A stretch of DNA of 64,000 bases, from NCBI GenBank assembly GCA_020724265.1, contig DYHH01000012.1, positions 1-64,000 on the forward strand, read 5' to 3'. The position numbers and the translations under genes are program-made. The notes below the pieces were generated by a model that searched no databases, was not told where the DNA came from, and saw only the letters and a list, made by a program, of their open reading frames with translations. Each line of letters starts with the position of its first letter. Positions within the stretch are counted from its first letter, which is position 1. This document shows positions 9,015-17,194 of this stretch, in pieces. Source of the DNA: Melioribacter roseus (GTDB lineage Bacteria > Bacteroidota > Ignavibacteria > Ignavibacteriales > Melioribacteraceae).

Positions 9015-9371
9015 ATGAGTTCACCAAAAGAAATTTTAAAACAGTGGGTCGAACACTTCAATAAAGCAGATGTTGAATCATTAATAAATTTGTATGCCGA
9101 TGATGCAGTCAATCATCAAGTAGCAAATGAGCCAGTAAAAGGTAAAGCGGCAATTAAAGAAATGTTTGAAAAAGAATTTGCTCAAGCCGAGATGGCTTGT
9201 ATAGTTGTAAATATGTTTGAAGACGGCGAGTGGGCAATAATGGAATGGAAAGATCCGCTAGGTTTAAGAGGATGCGGATTCTTTCATGTCGTTAACGGAA
9301 AAATAATTTTTCAAAGAGGTTACTGGGATAAACTTTCTTTTTTAAAGATGCATAACTTACCGATAGAGTAA
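9015..9371 (+). CDS. SnoaL-like / NTF2-fold protein
   Basis: A compact 118-aa protein with the pattern of small NTF2-fold proteins: an N-terminal helix (PKEILKQWVEHFNKADVESL), then LYADDAVNHQV, a GKAAIKEMF helix, and strands ending in GCGFFHVVNGKIIFQRGYWD. Members act as small-molecule isomerases, cyclases or binding proteins. No signal peptide is seen. AAAGGAAAATGAT precedes the ATG. It is convergent with the haem-binding gene, only 10 bp away. The substrate is unknown. Confidence 0.8.
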   Translation: MSSPKEILKQWVEHFNKADVESLINLYADDAVNHQVANEPVKGKAAIKEMFEKEFAQAEMACIVVNMFEDGEWAIMEWKDPLGLRGCGFFHVVNGKIIFQRGYWDKLSFLKMHNLPIE

Positions 9372-9381
9372 AATTAAATCG

Positions 9382-9828
9382 TTATTCTTTCAAATTATCT
9401 TCTCTGTTAAAAGTAGCTTTCAATCCTGCAATAAACTTTTGCTTATGTTCACCTTCTAGCTTTGCTTCGGGATGAAGAGGAAGATAAATCGGGAGTGGCA
9501 TTTTATCTCTTTCAACTTCTTCGTATGCTTCATCTGCATCTTTCATGCCCTCGGCGATGGAAATGTTAAAATGTCTTCTTCCCTTTTCAACATCACTTTG
9601 AATTAACCAAGAAAATGGTGCAATGTTACTATACCAAGGCCACTTGGTTTCATTGCTGTGGCAATCGGCGCAAGCATTGTAAAACGTTTCCTTTGTAAAA
9701 TCGCTGTCCCAGTCAATTTGATTTGTAACAGGGGGATTTTCGTGATCTCTTCCAAAAGGATAGAATTGAATGACAATAAAAATTACAATAAGCACAAAGA
9801 ATAACTTTATGATGAAATTATTTTTCAT
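9382..9828 (-). CDS. Membrane-anchored haem-binding domain protein
   Basis: The 148-aa protein has one N-terminal membrane segment (about 5-22) and then CADCH (53-57), a c-type haem attachment motif. The following KWPWYSNIAPFSWLI and the late DKMPLPIY, where the methionine may be a second ligand, match the haem-binding domain family found in Bacteroidota. It should face the periplasm. It is last in the minus-strand run after the DUF4136 lipoprotein (44 bp gap) and could be part of the efflux transcript. Function as an electron carrier or sensor is unknown. Confidence 0.82.
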   Translation of the reverse strand: MKNNFIIKLFFVLIVIFIVIQFYPFGRDHENPPVTNQIDWDSDFTKETFYNACADCHSNETKWPWYSNIAPFSWLIQSDVEKGRRHFNISIAEGMKDADEAYEEVERDKMPLPIYLPLHPEAKLEGEHKQKFIAGLKATFNREDNLKE

Positions 9829-9872
9829 AACACACCTTTTTTAAATAAAACACGCAAAAGAAATGATGGATA

Positions 9873-10388
9873 TTACCGGTCTAATCCTAAAATGTTATCC
9901 GGCGGATATTTAGATAATATTTCAGAGACCGACGCATTAATTCTTTCTTCCAAGTTCTGAGAAGACAAAACATCCTTAGCCCATCCTCGCCAAACAACAC
10001 CGTTGTTTTCTAAATCAATTATGTCAATAATTAACATACCGCTATCGCTTTCATTAAAATAAGATTGCCATCCGGAAAGAGATTCACCGGTTGTATAAAC
10101 TTTCTCATCTAATGAAGTATACCAGATAATTCCAAAATTTGCGAAAAGATCGTTTTTACCAACACCGCGCTTAGACATTTCAAAATCAATTGCGCTTGCT
10201 ATTAGATTGTAAGTTAAAGAAGGCATCTGAGAACCATCGGGAAGTGTAGGAAGTTCTTTTAAGATTTTATATGTGGAGAAATTTGTAAAATCAAATGATC
10301 TATTATGAACGCTATCAACCTTTAGCGATGAACATGAGAGTAGTAAAATGCTTAAAGTCAGAAATAACAAAAAATATTTCAACTTCAT
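9873..10388 (-). CDS. DUF4136 lipoprotein
   Basis: I chose the internal ATG at 10388 because AGGAAA lies just upstream and it gives a proper lipoprotein signal (hydrophobic core then LLLSC at about 13-17). The frame is open further upstream but without a better start. The body (YKILKELPTLPDG..., ending SKYPP) matches DUF4136, a family of outer-membrane or periplasmic lipoproteins of unknown function. It follows the second ABC-2 permease by 70 bp on the same strand. Confidence 0.8.
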   Translation of the reverse strand: MKLKYFLLFLTLSILLLSCSSLKVDSVHNRSFDFTNFSTYKILKELPTLPDGSQMPSLTYNLIASAIDFEMSKRGVGKNDLFANFGIIWYTSLDEKVYTTGESLSGWQSYFNESDSGMLIIDIIDLENNGVVWRGWAKDVLSSQNLEERINASVSEILSKYPPDNILGLDR

Positions 10389-10458
10389 TCGGTTTCCTTT
10401 ATGTGCGATTTTTTTGAAAAAGCTAAGATATAAAAACAAACTAAATAATATCGAAAAA

Positions 10459-11589
10459 TTAATCTATCCTTTTTTGAAAACGCTGTACGCTTAAACCGAG
10501 AATAAAAACACCAAGACCAAACATAGCGGCAAGTTGAATCCAAAGATCGGCAAAGCCGATTCCTTTTAATATTATTCCGCGGATGATAGTCATAAAATAT
10601 CTAAGCGGAATTATATATGTAATTGCTTGTATTATTTGCGGCATATTTTCAATCGGGAATGCAAAACCGGAAAGAAATACCATCGGCATCATAATTAGAA
10701 ATATTGCAAGCATCATCGCCTGCTGCTGCGTTTTTGAAATTGTTGAAACAAATAATCCAAGTCCAAGTGTTGAGAGAATAAAAACAAAAGAAGAAATCAA
10801 AAGAAAAGTCACGCTCCCCTTTACCGCGATTCCGAATATTATATACATTGCAGTAATTACCAATATCACCGCAGCAAATCCCAATAGTGTAAATGGAATA
10901 AGCTTACCGATTATCATTTGTATTGGTTTTATAGGCGTAACTATTAACTGCTCAAGCGTACCGATTTCTTTTTCTTTAACTATCGCAAGAGATGTTAAAA
11001 TTAATGTGATAATCATTAACAACAGCGCAACTATTCCCGGCACCATAAAGTTTCTTGTTTTTAATTCGGGATTATACCAAACACGTGTTTCCGGTTGAAC
11101 GGAACCAACCGGAATTACCTGCATACCTATTTTGTTTCGAATTTCGGTTACAATTTTTTTAGAATATTTTTGAGTTATACCTTGTAGATAGCCCGCAGCA
11201 ATTGAGGCTGTGTTCCCGTCCGAGCCGTCAAATATTGCTTGTACCTGAACGGGTTCTCTTCGGTTGATTTTTTCTTCGAATCCGCGAGGGATTACTAATC
11301 CCATAATAACTTCGGCGTTATCAATATGTTTTGTAAGTTGATCATAATTATCTACGTAATAATCAAACGAGTAATACCCGGTCGATTCAAAACTTTCAAT
11401 ATACTTTCTGCTTGCTTCGGTTTTTTCCATATCATACACTACAGTATGAACAACATTTACATCAAAGTTTGCCGCGTAACCGAGAAAGATCAGTTGAATG
11501 ATTGGCGCGACTAAAATCATTGCAAACATCTTCGGATCACGTTTGAATTGCAGAAACTCTTTTTGTATGAAGTAAATTATTGTTTTCAT
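10459..11589 (-). CDS. ABC-2 type permease, efflux (YbhR/YhhJ-like)
   Basis: This inner-membrane permease has one N-terminal transmembrane helix (about 20-40), a large periplasmic domain (to about 170) and five C-terminal helices including LALVKEKEIGTLEQL-like and FLSGFAFPIENMP motifs of the ABC-2 family. I prefer ATG at 11589 over an upstream TTG at 11604. It is the paralogue of the next permease upstream; the pair probably forms a heterodimer that works with the two ATPases, the HlyD adaptor and TolC. A palindromic repeat (11611-11687) fills the gap to the previous gene. Confidence 0.9.
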   Translation of the reverse strand: MKTIIYFIQKEFLQFKRDPKMFAMILVAPIIQLIFLGYAANFDVNVVHTVVYDMEKTEASRKYIESFESTGYYSFDYYVDNYDQLTKHIDNAEVIMGLVIPRGFEEKINRREPVQVQAIFDGSDGNTASIAAGYLQGITQKYSKKIVTEIRNKIGMQVIPVGSVQPETRVWYNPELKTRNFMVPGIVALLLMIITLILTSLAIVKEKEIGTLEQLIVTPIKPIQMIIGKLIPFTLLGFAAVILVITAMYIIFGIAVKGSVTFLLISSFVFILSTLGLGLFVSTISKTQQQAMMLAIFLIMMPMVFLSGFAFPIENMPQIIQAITYIIPLRYFMTIIRGIILKGIGFADLWIQLAAMFGLGVFILGLSVQRFQKRID

Positions 11590-11610
11590 TATCGATGTTC
11601 TCAAAATGCA

Positions 11611-11687
11611 ATAGAACGCAGATGCAACAGATAACCACAGATTTAATCTGCGGAAATCGGCTTTTTCTGTGTCATCTGTGTTCCATT
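11611..11687. repeat. Intergenic palindromic repeat, copy 1
   Basis: This imperfect palindromic element has ends related to AATAGAACGCAGATG and CATCTGTGTTCCATT, with an inner CAGATTTAATCTGCGG hairpin. It shares its sequence with copies at 13781-13868 and 16124-16232 and sits between the two permease genes of one operon. Confidence 0.75.
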
Positions 11688-11695
11688 GGTTTATA

Positions 11696-12838
11696 TTAAC
11701 TTTTTGCTTCTCTCCTTTTTGAAATCAAATTACCAAGTCCTAAAAATAACATTGTAAAAATTCCGAGATAAATCCATTGCAGCCAAAATGCTTCTAGCCC
11801 GACTCCGCGCAGCATAATTGCACGAAGTGTTTTTAAGTAAAACTTAGCAGGAGTTATGTTCGTCAACCATTGTATAATTTCCGGCATACTTTCTATCGGG
11901 AAAATGAATCCGGATAAAATTAACGACGGCAGCATAGAAGCAAACGTTGCCGCAGTAAATGCAACTTGTTGAGAATCCGAAACGGTCGAAATAAATATGC
12001 CTAAGCTTGTGCTTGCAATGATGAATATTAGCGTACTCAAAAACATAAGTAAATAACTTCCTTTAACAACAACATCGAACAAAATATATCCGGCGATTAA
12101 AATGAAGACAGCATCAATTAATGCAATAATTATATAAGGCAAAACTTTGCCAAGCATTACCTCTAAAGTGTTTAGAGACGAAACATTTATCTGTTCAATG
12201 GTTCCACGTTCTTTTTCGCGAACTAATGAAAGAGCAACACTTACAACTGATGTAATGATTAATATCATTGCGATTAAACCGGGAATTAAAAACACCGTTG
12301 TTTCCAATTCCGGATTGAACCAAAAAATCGGCTGTAAATCGATTGGAATAACGGGGTTGATACCGAGCTTGGCAAACATCTCCTTCTGAAATTCCGAGTT
12401 ATATTTTAATGTTGAGGCCTCAACATAATTTTTAATGATGGTTGACGTGTTGCCGTCAACACCGTCTATTAAAAATTGAACCTTGGCTTCTTCTTTTGCG
12501 CGATACATTTTTTCAGAAAGGTCAGAAGGTATTACCATTACAACTTGTGCTCGTTTTTCATCAAGCGCTGATGTTGCTTTTGCTTCTTCGTTAATATATT
12601 CAACAAGATCAAAGTACTCTGAGATTGTTAACGACTGAATAAACTCCCGGCTTTCTTTTGATTTATCTAAATCTTGAACGGCAAGTTTGATATGTTTTAC
12701 ATCGAAGTTGACGGCATAACCAAAAAGAACAAGCAGAAAAACCGGAAGTGAGAATAGAATAATTAAAAATCTCGTATCGCGGCTGATTTGCTTTACTTCT
12801 TTTTTTGCAACCGCTTTTATTCTTGCCGGACTAATCAT
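11696..12838 (-). CDS. ABC-2 type permease, efflux (YbhS-like)
   Basis: The 380-aa protein has the same plan as its neighbour: an N-terminal helix (about 22-45), a periplasmic domain, and five helices with SLVREKERGTIEQI and LSGFIFPIESMP motifs. The start codon overlaps the stop of the upstream ATPase gene (ATGA), so the two are translationally coupled and probably form a stable unit. Together with the second permease it should make the membrane channel of a tripartite efflux pump. The exported compound is unknown. Confidence 0.9.
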   Translation of the reverse strand: MISPARIKAVAKKEVKQISRDTRFLIILFSLPVFLLVLFGYAVNFDVKHIKLAVQDLDKSKESREFIQSLTISEYFDLVEYINEEAKATSALDEKRAQVVMVIPSDLSEKMYRAKEEAKVQFLIDGVDGNTSTIIKNYVEASTLKYNSEFQKEMFAKLGINPVIPIDLQPIFWFNPELETTVFLIPGLIAMILIITSVVSVALSLVREKERGTIEQINVSSLNTLEVMLGKVLPYIIIALIDAVFILIAGYILFDVVVKGSYLLMFLSTLIFIIASTSLGIFISTVSDSQQVAFTAATFASMLPSLILSGFIFPIESMPEIIQWLTNITPAKFYLKTLRAIMLRGVGLEAFWLQWIYLGIFTMLFLGLGNLISKRREAKS

Positions 12839-13767
12839 CTGTTGTACTCTTTGTCTAATAGATGAATAAAAGCATCTTCAAGCGTTGGTACGATTTTATC
12901 TATTCGTTTGATTTCAATAGAATGGACTTCTGTAAGTGTCTTCTTGATTTGTTGTTCGTTGTTAAAGTTATCATTAACTATAATGTGAATGTTGTTGCCA
13001 AAGATTGATATATCATCCACATAATTTTCATTTTGCAGAATATCGAGCGCATCAACAACACGCTCACACTCTATTTCATAAATTTTATTTTTGATGTAAT
13101 TAGTTTTCAGTTTACTTGCGGTTCCTTCCGCAATAATTTTGCCCGCATTAATTAATGTGATGTTGTTGCAGTATTCTGCTTCTTCTAAATAGTGAGTTGT
13201 TACAAAAACGGTTGTTCCGTTTGCCGAGAGATCGTTGATCAGATCCCAAAAGTTTCTTCTTGAAATCGGATCAACACCGCTTGTGGGCTCATCTAAAAAG
13301 ACAATTTCGGGTTCGTGAATAACAGCCGCACCGAGCGCAAGTCGTTGTTTAATTCCTCCCGGAAGCGAACCGGTTAATAATTTTTCTTTCCCTTTTAAGT
13401 TGGCTATTTGCAGAACCCAATCCTTTCTTTCTTTGAATTTCTTTCCCTCCAATCCATAAACACCACCGAAAAAATTTATGTTTTCTTCAACGGACAGATC
13501 ATTATAAAGCGAAAACTTTTGCGACATATAACCAATTACTTTTTTTACTTTGTCCGGTTCATTCATCACACTATAACCGCCGACAATTGCATCACCGGAA
13601 GTTGGTGAAAGTATTCCGCATAACATTCTAATAGCCGTAGATTTGCCCGCTCCATTAGCACCTAAAAATCCAAACACTTCTCCCTCTTTCACGTTAAAGG
13701 AAATATTATCAACGGCAGTGAAGTTGCCGAAGCGTCTTGTCAAATTATTTACTTCGATTGAGTTCAT
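12835..13767 (-). CDS. ABC transporter ATPase, second NBD of the efflux pump (YbhF C-half-like)
   Basis: The 310-aa ATPase has Walker A GANGAGKS (36-43), a signature LPGGIKQR (135-142) where the usual sequence is LSGGxxQR, Walker B IVFLDE (155-160) and a switch histidine in TTHYLEEAE (H192). The C-terminal 80 residues are a small accessory domain. It overlaps the permease gene by 4 nt. E. coli YbhF carries two ATPase domains in one chain; here they are separate genes on either side of tolC. The altered signature and the partner's missing switch histidine would fall in the same ATP site. Confidence 0.92.
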   Translation of the reverse strand: MNSIEVNNLTRRFGNFTAVDNISFNVKEGEVFGFLGANGAGKSTAIRMLCGILSPTSGDAIVGGYSVMNEPDKVKKVIGYMSQKFSLYNDLSVEENINFFGGVYGLEGKKFKERKDWVLQIANLKGKEKLLTGSLPGGIKQRLALGAAVIHEPEIVFLDEPTSGVDPISRRNFWDLINDLSANGTTVFVTTHYLEEAEYCNNITLINAGKIIAEGTASKLKTNYIKNKIYEIECERVVDALDILQNENYVDDISIFGNNIHIIVNDNFNNEQQIKKTLTEVHSIEIKRIDKIVPTLEDAFIHLLDKEYNR

Positions 13768-13780
13768 TTGTTTGTTCTAC

Positions 13781-13868
13781 AATGGAACACTGATGACGCA
13801 GATGCGACTGATTTACACTGATTTAAATCAGCGTTAATCTGCTTTTTCTGTGTTATCTGTGTTCCATT
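13781..13868. repeat. Intergenic palindromic repeat, copy 2
   Basis: This is the most complete copy: 88 bp with terminal inverted repeats AATGGAACACTGATGACGCA and the matching TTATCTGTGTTCCATT end. An inner hairpin is formed by CTGATTTAAATCAG. It fills the gap between tolC and the second ATPase gene. Confidence 0.82.
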
Positions 13869-13873
13869 CAGTT

Positions 13874-15187
13874 TTAATATATTCTCCGACCTACTGATTT
13901 TTCAAGTTTCGTTTTCGCTAACTCTAAGTCAACCAACGCATTAGTTAGATTTGTTTGGGCGTTTAATAAAGCAACTTCAGCATCAATTAAATCCGTGCTT
14001 GTTGCAAGCTGTTGATTGTATTTGTCTTTTGTAATTCTGTAATTCTCTTCGGCTTGTTCAACGGCTTTGTTTGATACACTTACTTTTTCAAATTCACTAA
14101 GAGTTGTTAAATAATCTTTGTAAACCTCAAGCTCTATGTTTTCTTTTATAATTTGATAACTCGTTTCCGCTTGAATTAATTGCTGCTCGGCTTGAGTTGT
14201 TTTTGCTGAGGTTTCACCCCAATCAAAAATATTCCAGTTAAGTCCGACGCCAACTGCCCAAGTATCTTCGAACTTATCTTCAAGCGGCATAATTCTTTGG
14301 TTGGGTTTGCTGTAATAATAATCGCCGAAAAGAAAGATTGAAGGAAACCATCCTGCTTGAGCCGCATCAATATTTTCTTCACCGGCTTTGATTTTATATT
14401 CGAGTGATTTTATCTCTTCGCGCGATTGCAGGGCTTCGGTTAACAATTCATCGAACTTCGTTGTGAGTGAAATTGCTTGTGGCTTTTCTGCCATCACTTG
14501 CGAGCTTGTGTTGAGCGGTAAACCGACCGCTTTGTTGAATGACGTTCTTGCAAGCTCGACTGCATTTTTGGCTTCTATCTTTTTTAACTCTGTGTTTGAA
14601 TACTGAACTTCCAACTTCAGCAAATCGTTTCTTGTAACAAGTCCGTTTTCTAAAAAGTTTTTTGTGTCGGCTAAGTGTTTCTCTAAAGATTTCAAATTTT
14701 CTTCAACAAGTTGTAAAACTTTTTGAGCTTTGTAGTAATTCCAAAATGTTTGATGAATACGAAGCGCTTCTTCATTTATTTCTTTTGTATGTTCGAACTC
14801 TACTGCTTTATTGTTGTATTCGGCTGCGCTTTTTAGCGAGGACAATCTGAATCCCGTAAACAAAGGCTGCTGCAGCGATAGTTTTAGTTGATAGTTATCT
14901 AAAATAGTTTCTTGAATTGTTATCGGTGTTTGTGAAAAAGGAACGCTTACGGCAAACGGTTTTACATCGCTTAATCGTGTATAAGATGCACCAAAACTTA
15001 ATCGCGGCAGCATTTGTGAGCCGACTTCGGTTATTTTCGCTTCGCTGCTTTTCAATACAGCTTGAGATATTTTTATCTGTTTGCTGTTCCGTAAACCGAT
15101 TTGAAGACTTTCTTCCAATGTAAGTACTCTTTCTTGTGCGCTTAAAAGTCCAACACCAAGTAAAAGTGTTATTATTAATTTTTTCAT
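13874..15187 (-). CDS. TolC-family outer-membrane efflux protein
   Basis: The 437-aa protein begins with a signal peptide (about 1-17, ending LLSAQ) and shows the two-fold repeated coiled-coil/beta pattern of TolC-type channels, with TLEESLQIGLRNS at the start of the first repeat. It would form the outer-membrane duct of the pump encoded around it. Its gene lies between the two ATPase genes, 12 bp after the first one, an unusual position since tolC is unlinked in E. coli ybhGFSR. Confidence 0.93.
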   Translation of the reverse strand: MKKLIITLLLGVGLLSAQERVLTLEESLQIGLRNSKQIKISQAVLKSSEAKITEVGSQMLPRLSFGASYTRLSDVKPFAVSVPFSQTPITIQETILDNYQLKLSLQQPLFTGFRLSSLKSAAEYNNKAVEFEHTKEINEEALRIHQTFWNYYKAQKVLQLVEENLKSLEKHLADTKNFLENGLVTRNDLLKLEVQYSNTELKKIEAKNAVELARTSFNKAVGLPLNTSSQVMAEKPQAISLTTKFDELLTEALQSREEIKSLEYKIKAGEENIDAAQAGWFPSIFLFGDYYYSKPNQRIMPLEDKFEDTWAVGVGLNWNIFDWGETSAKTTQAEQQLIQAETSYQIIKENIELEVYKDYLTTLSEFEKVSVSNKAVEQAEENYRITKDKYNQQLATSTDLIDAEVALLNAQTNLTNALVDLELAKTKLEKSVGRRIY

Positions 15188-15199
15188 TTTGGCTACCTG

Positions 15200-16108
15200 T
15201 TAACCTGCTTCTTTTATTAAATGCATAAAAACATTTTCGAGTGATGGCGTAATAACTCGTTTATCATTAATAGTTATTTTGTTTTGAATGAGAAGTTTTT
15301 CTATTTCGGGATAATCTTTGGTCTCATCATCAACAACCAAATTTATTCTATCACCGAACATTTGGGATTCGTATTTATCTTTTAAAATTTCATATGCTTT
15401 ACGTGAAGGCGTACTAACAATCTCAACGACCTGTTTGTTAATTGATTTTTTAATTTCGGCCGGTTTATCGATAGCTATAATTTCTCCTTTATTCATCATC
15501 GCAACGCGGTTGCAGCGTTCGGCTTCGTCAAGATAGGGAGTCGTCATAAAAATTGTAATTCCCTCTTTGATTAGGTTGGAAAGGATTTTCCAAAAGTCAC
15601 GACGCGAAACCGGGTCGACTCCGGTTGTCGGTTCATCTAAAAATAAAATTTGTGGTTTGTGAATTAACGAACAAGCAAGCGCAAGTTTTTGCTTCATTCC
15701 ACCGGAAAGATTATCCGCCAGTCGATCTCGAAAATTTGTAAGTCGGGTAAACTCAAGCAGTTCATCTCTTCTTGATTTATAATTCTTAACGTTATGAATA
15801 TCAGCGAAGAACTCGATGTTCTCATCTACTGTTAAATCACCGTATAAACTGAAGCGCTGTGATAAATACCCTATTTGATTTTGTACTGCTTGTCTTTCTT
15901 TTGTAATGTTTTTGTCGATTAAATTTGCTGTTCCGCTGTCGGGATTTAAGAGTCCGCACAATATTCTAATTGTTGTTGTTTTGCCTGCGCCATCGGGACC
16001 TACTAATCCGAACATTTCACCTTTGGCTACTTCGAAGGAGATTTCTTTTACGGCTTCAATTTCGCCGTAACTTTTTGAGAGACTTTTTATTTTGATTATC
16101 GAATTCAT
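15200..16108 (-). CDS. ABC transporter ATPase, first NBD of the efflux pump (YbhF N-half-like)
   Basis: The 302-aa ATPase has Walker A GPDGAGKT (37-44), a canonical signature LSGGMKQ (134-140) and Walker B ILFLDE (154-159). The switch histidine is replaced: TTPYLDEAE (P191) stands where TTHYLEEAE is usual. GPDGAGKT is the form I associate with the first domain of YbhF-like double ATPases. With the second ATPase gene it should make a heterodimer with one normal and one weakened ATP site. A palindromic repeat separates it from hlyD. Confidence 0.92.
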   Translation of the reverse strand: MNSIIKIKSLSKSYGEIEAVKEISFEVAKGEMFGLVGPDGAGKTTTIRILCGLLNPDSGTANLIDKNITKERQAVQNQIGYLSQRFSLYGDLTVDENIEFFADIHNVKNYKSRRDELLEFTRLTNFRDRLADNLSGGMKQKLALACSLIHKPQILFLDEPTTGVDPVSRRDFWKILSNLIKEGITIFMTTPYLDEAERCNRVAMMNKGEIIAIDKPAEIKKSINKQVVEIVSTPSRKAYEILKDKYESQMFGDRINLVVDDETKDYPEIEKLLIQNKITINDKRVITPSLENVFMHLIKEAG

Positions 16109-16123
16109 TTTAAGTTCTTCAAC

Positions 16124-16232
16124 AATGGAACACGGATGACGCAGATGTTACTGATTTACACAGATTTTTATCTGTGCTGATTGGCTTTTTCTGTGCCTGC
16201 CCGTCTCTTGACGTGGTCATCTGCGTTCTATT
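16124..16232. repeat. Intergenic palindromic repeat, copy 3 (with internal insertion)
   Basis: The copy starts AATGGAACACGGATGACGCA and ends ATCTGCGTTCTATT. About 22 bp around CCCGTCTCTTGACG are inserted between the usual CTGTG and ATCTG parts. Its right end reaches into the hlyD gene and supplies that gene's TAG stop codon (16228-16230). Confidence 0.75.
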
Positions 16233-17193
16233 CCTCTAGATTAATTACTGCATCAACCGGCATACCGGCTTTTAGTTCATAGTTCGGATTTGGGACTTTG
16301 ATTTTTACTGCAAAGACAAGTTTCGTTCGTTCTTCCTTTGTTTGAATATTTTTCGGAGTAAACTCTGCTTCAGGTGAAATGTAGGTTACTTTTCCCTTAT
16401 ACGCTTTATCTTTATAAGAATCGGAAAACACTTCAGCTTTTTGACCAAGCTTAACTTTTCCCAAATCAGTTTCTTGAATGTAAACAACCACCTCAACTTC
16501 GCTCAAATTAGAGATTTTCACTAAAGAAGATTGGGGAGTTACAGTTTCTCCGATTCTGACGAAATTTTTAACAATTTGTCCATTTATAGGAGACAAAACA
16601 TAACAATCGTTCACTCGTTTTTGAAGAAGTTTTACATTTGCCCCCGCAGCACTTAAAGCCGCCAACGCTTGATCTAACTCTTCCGGTCTGGCAAAATTTT
16701 CAATTTTTTTGAGATTCTGCTTTGCTGAATTTAGTTGAGCCTCTGCAATTGTTAATCTTGTTTTGGCGTCATCGTACTGCTTTTTTGTAACCGATTGATT
16801 TTCGAAGAGATTTTCGATCCGTTCAAAATCTGTTTTAGCGGATTGATAATTTGCTTCTGTTTGTTTCAATCCTTCGGCGGCTTGATTTTTATCCTCGCTT
16901 CGCGCTCCCTTCACAAGTAAATCATAATTTGCTTTTGCCAAGTCTCTTTGTGCCTCAGCTTGATTTCGCTGTAAAATGTAAGTTTCCGGATCAATTTTTA
17001 GTATTGTATCACCGGCATTAATCCGGGTTCCTTCTTCTTGGATAACTTGCATTACATTTCCCGCCACCTGGGAACTAAGAATTATGTTCGTGGTTTCTAT
17101 GGTTCCCGAAAGCTCAATTTTGTCATTATCTCCGTTATCACCGCAACCAATCAATAGAGCGATAACCGAAGCTATTACAAGTAATTTTTTCAT
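16228..17193 (-). CDS. HlyD/YbhG-family periplasmic adaptor lipoprotein
   Basis: The 321-aa membrane-fusion protein starts with a lipoprotein signal (LLIGC, C17). An N-terminal lipoyl half-motif (GNVMQVIQEEGTRINAGDTI), a long coiled-coil hairpin (about 75-190), a second lipoyl half (NDCYVLSPINGQIVKNFVRIGE) and a beta-barrel domain follow. It should link the inner-membrane ABC permeases to TolC. Its start lies one base after the tetR stop. The last codons and stop lie inside an intergenic repeat, so the C-terminus VINLEE may have been shaped by the repeat's insertion. Confidence 0.93.
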   Translation of the reverse strand: MKKLLVIASVIALLIGCGDNGDNDKIELSGTIETTNIILSSQVAGNVMQVIQEEGTRINAGDTILKIDPETYILQRNQAEAQRDLAKANYDLLVKGARSEDKNQAAEGLKQTEANYQSAKTDFERIENLFENQSVTKKQYDDAKTRLTIAEAQLNSAKQNLKKIENFARPEELDQALAALSAAGANVKLLQKRVNDCYVLSPINGQIVKNFVRIGETVTPQSSLVKISNLSEVEVVVYIQETDLGKVKLGQKAEVFSDSYKDKAYKGKVTYISPEAEFTPKNIQTKEERTKLVFAVKIKVPNPNYELKAGMPVDAVINLEE

Positions 17194-17194
17194 A

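Noticed and set aside
10583-11098. A 171-codon plus-strand open frame rich in Ile and Asn
   Set aside because: It is the antisense of the ABC-2 permease; its composition simply mirrors hydrophobic codons on the other strand.
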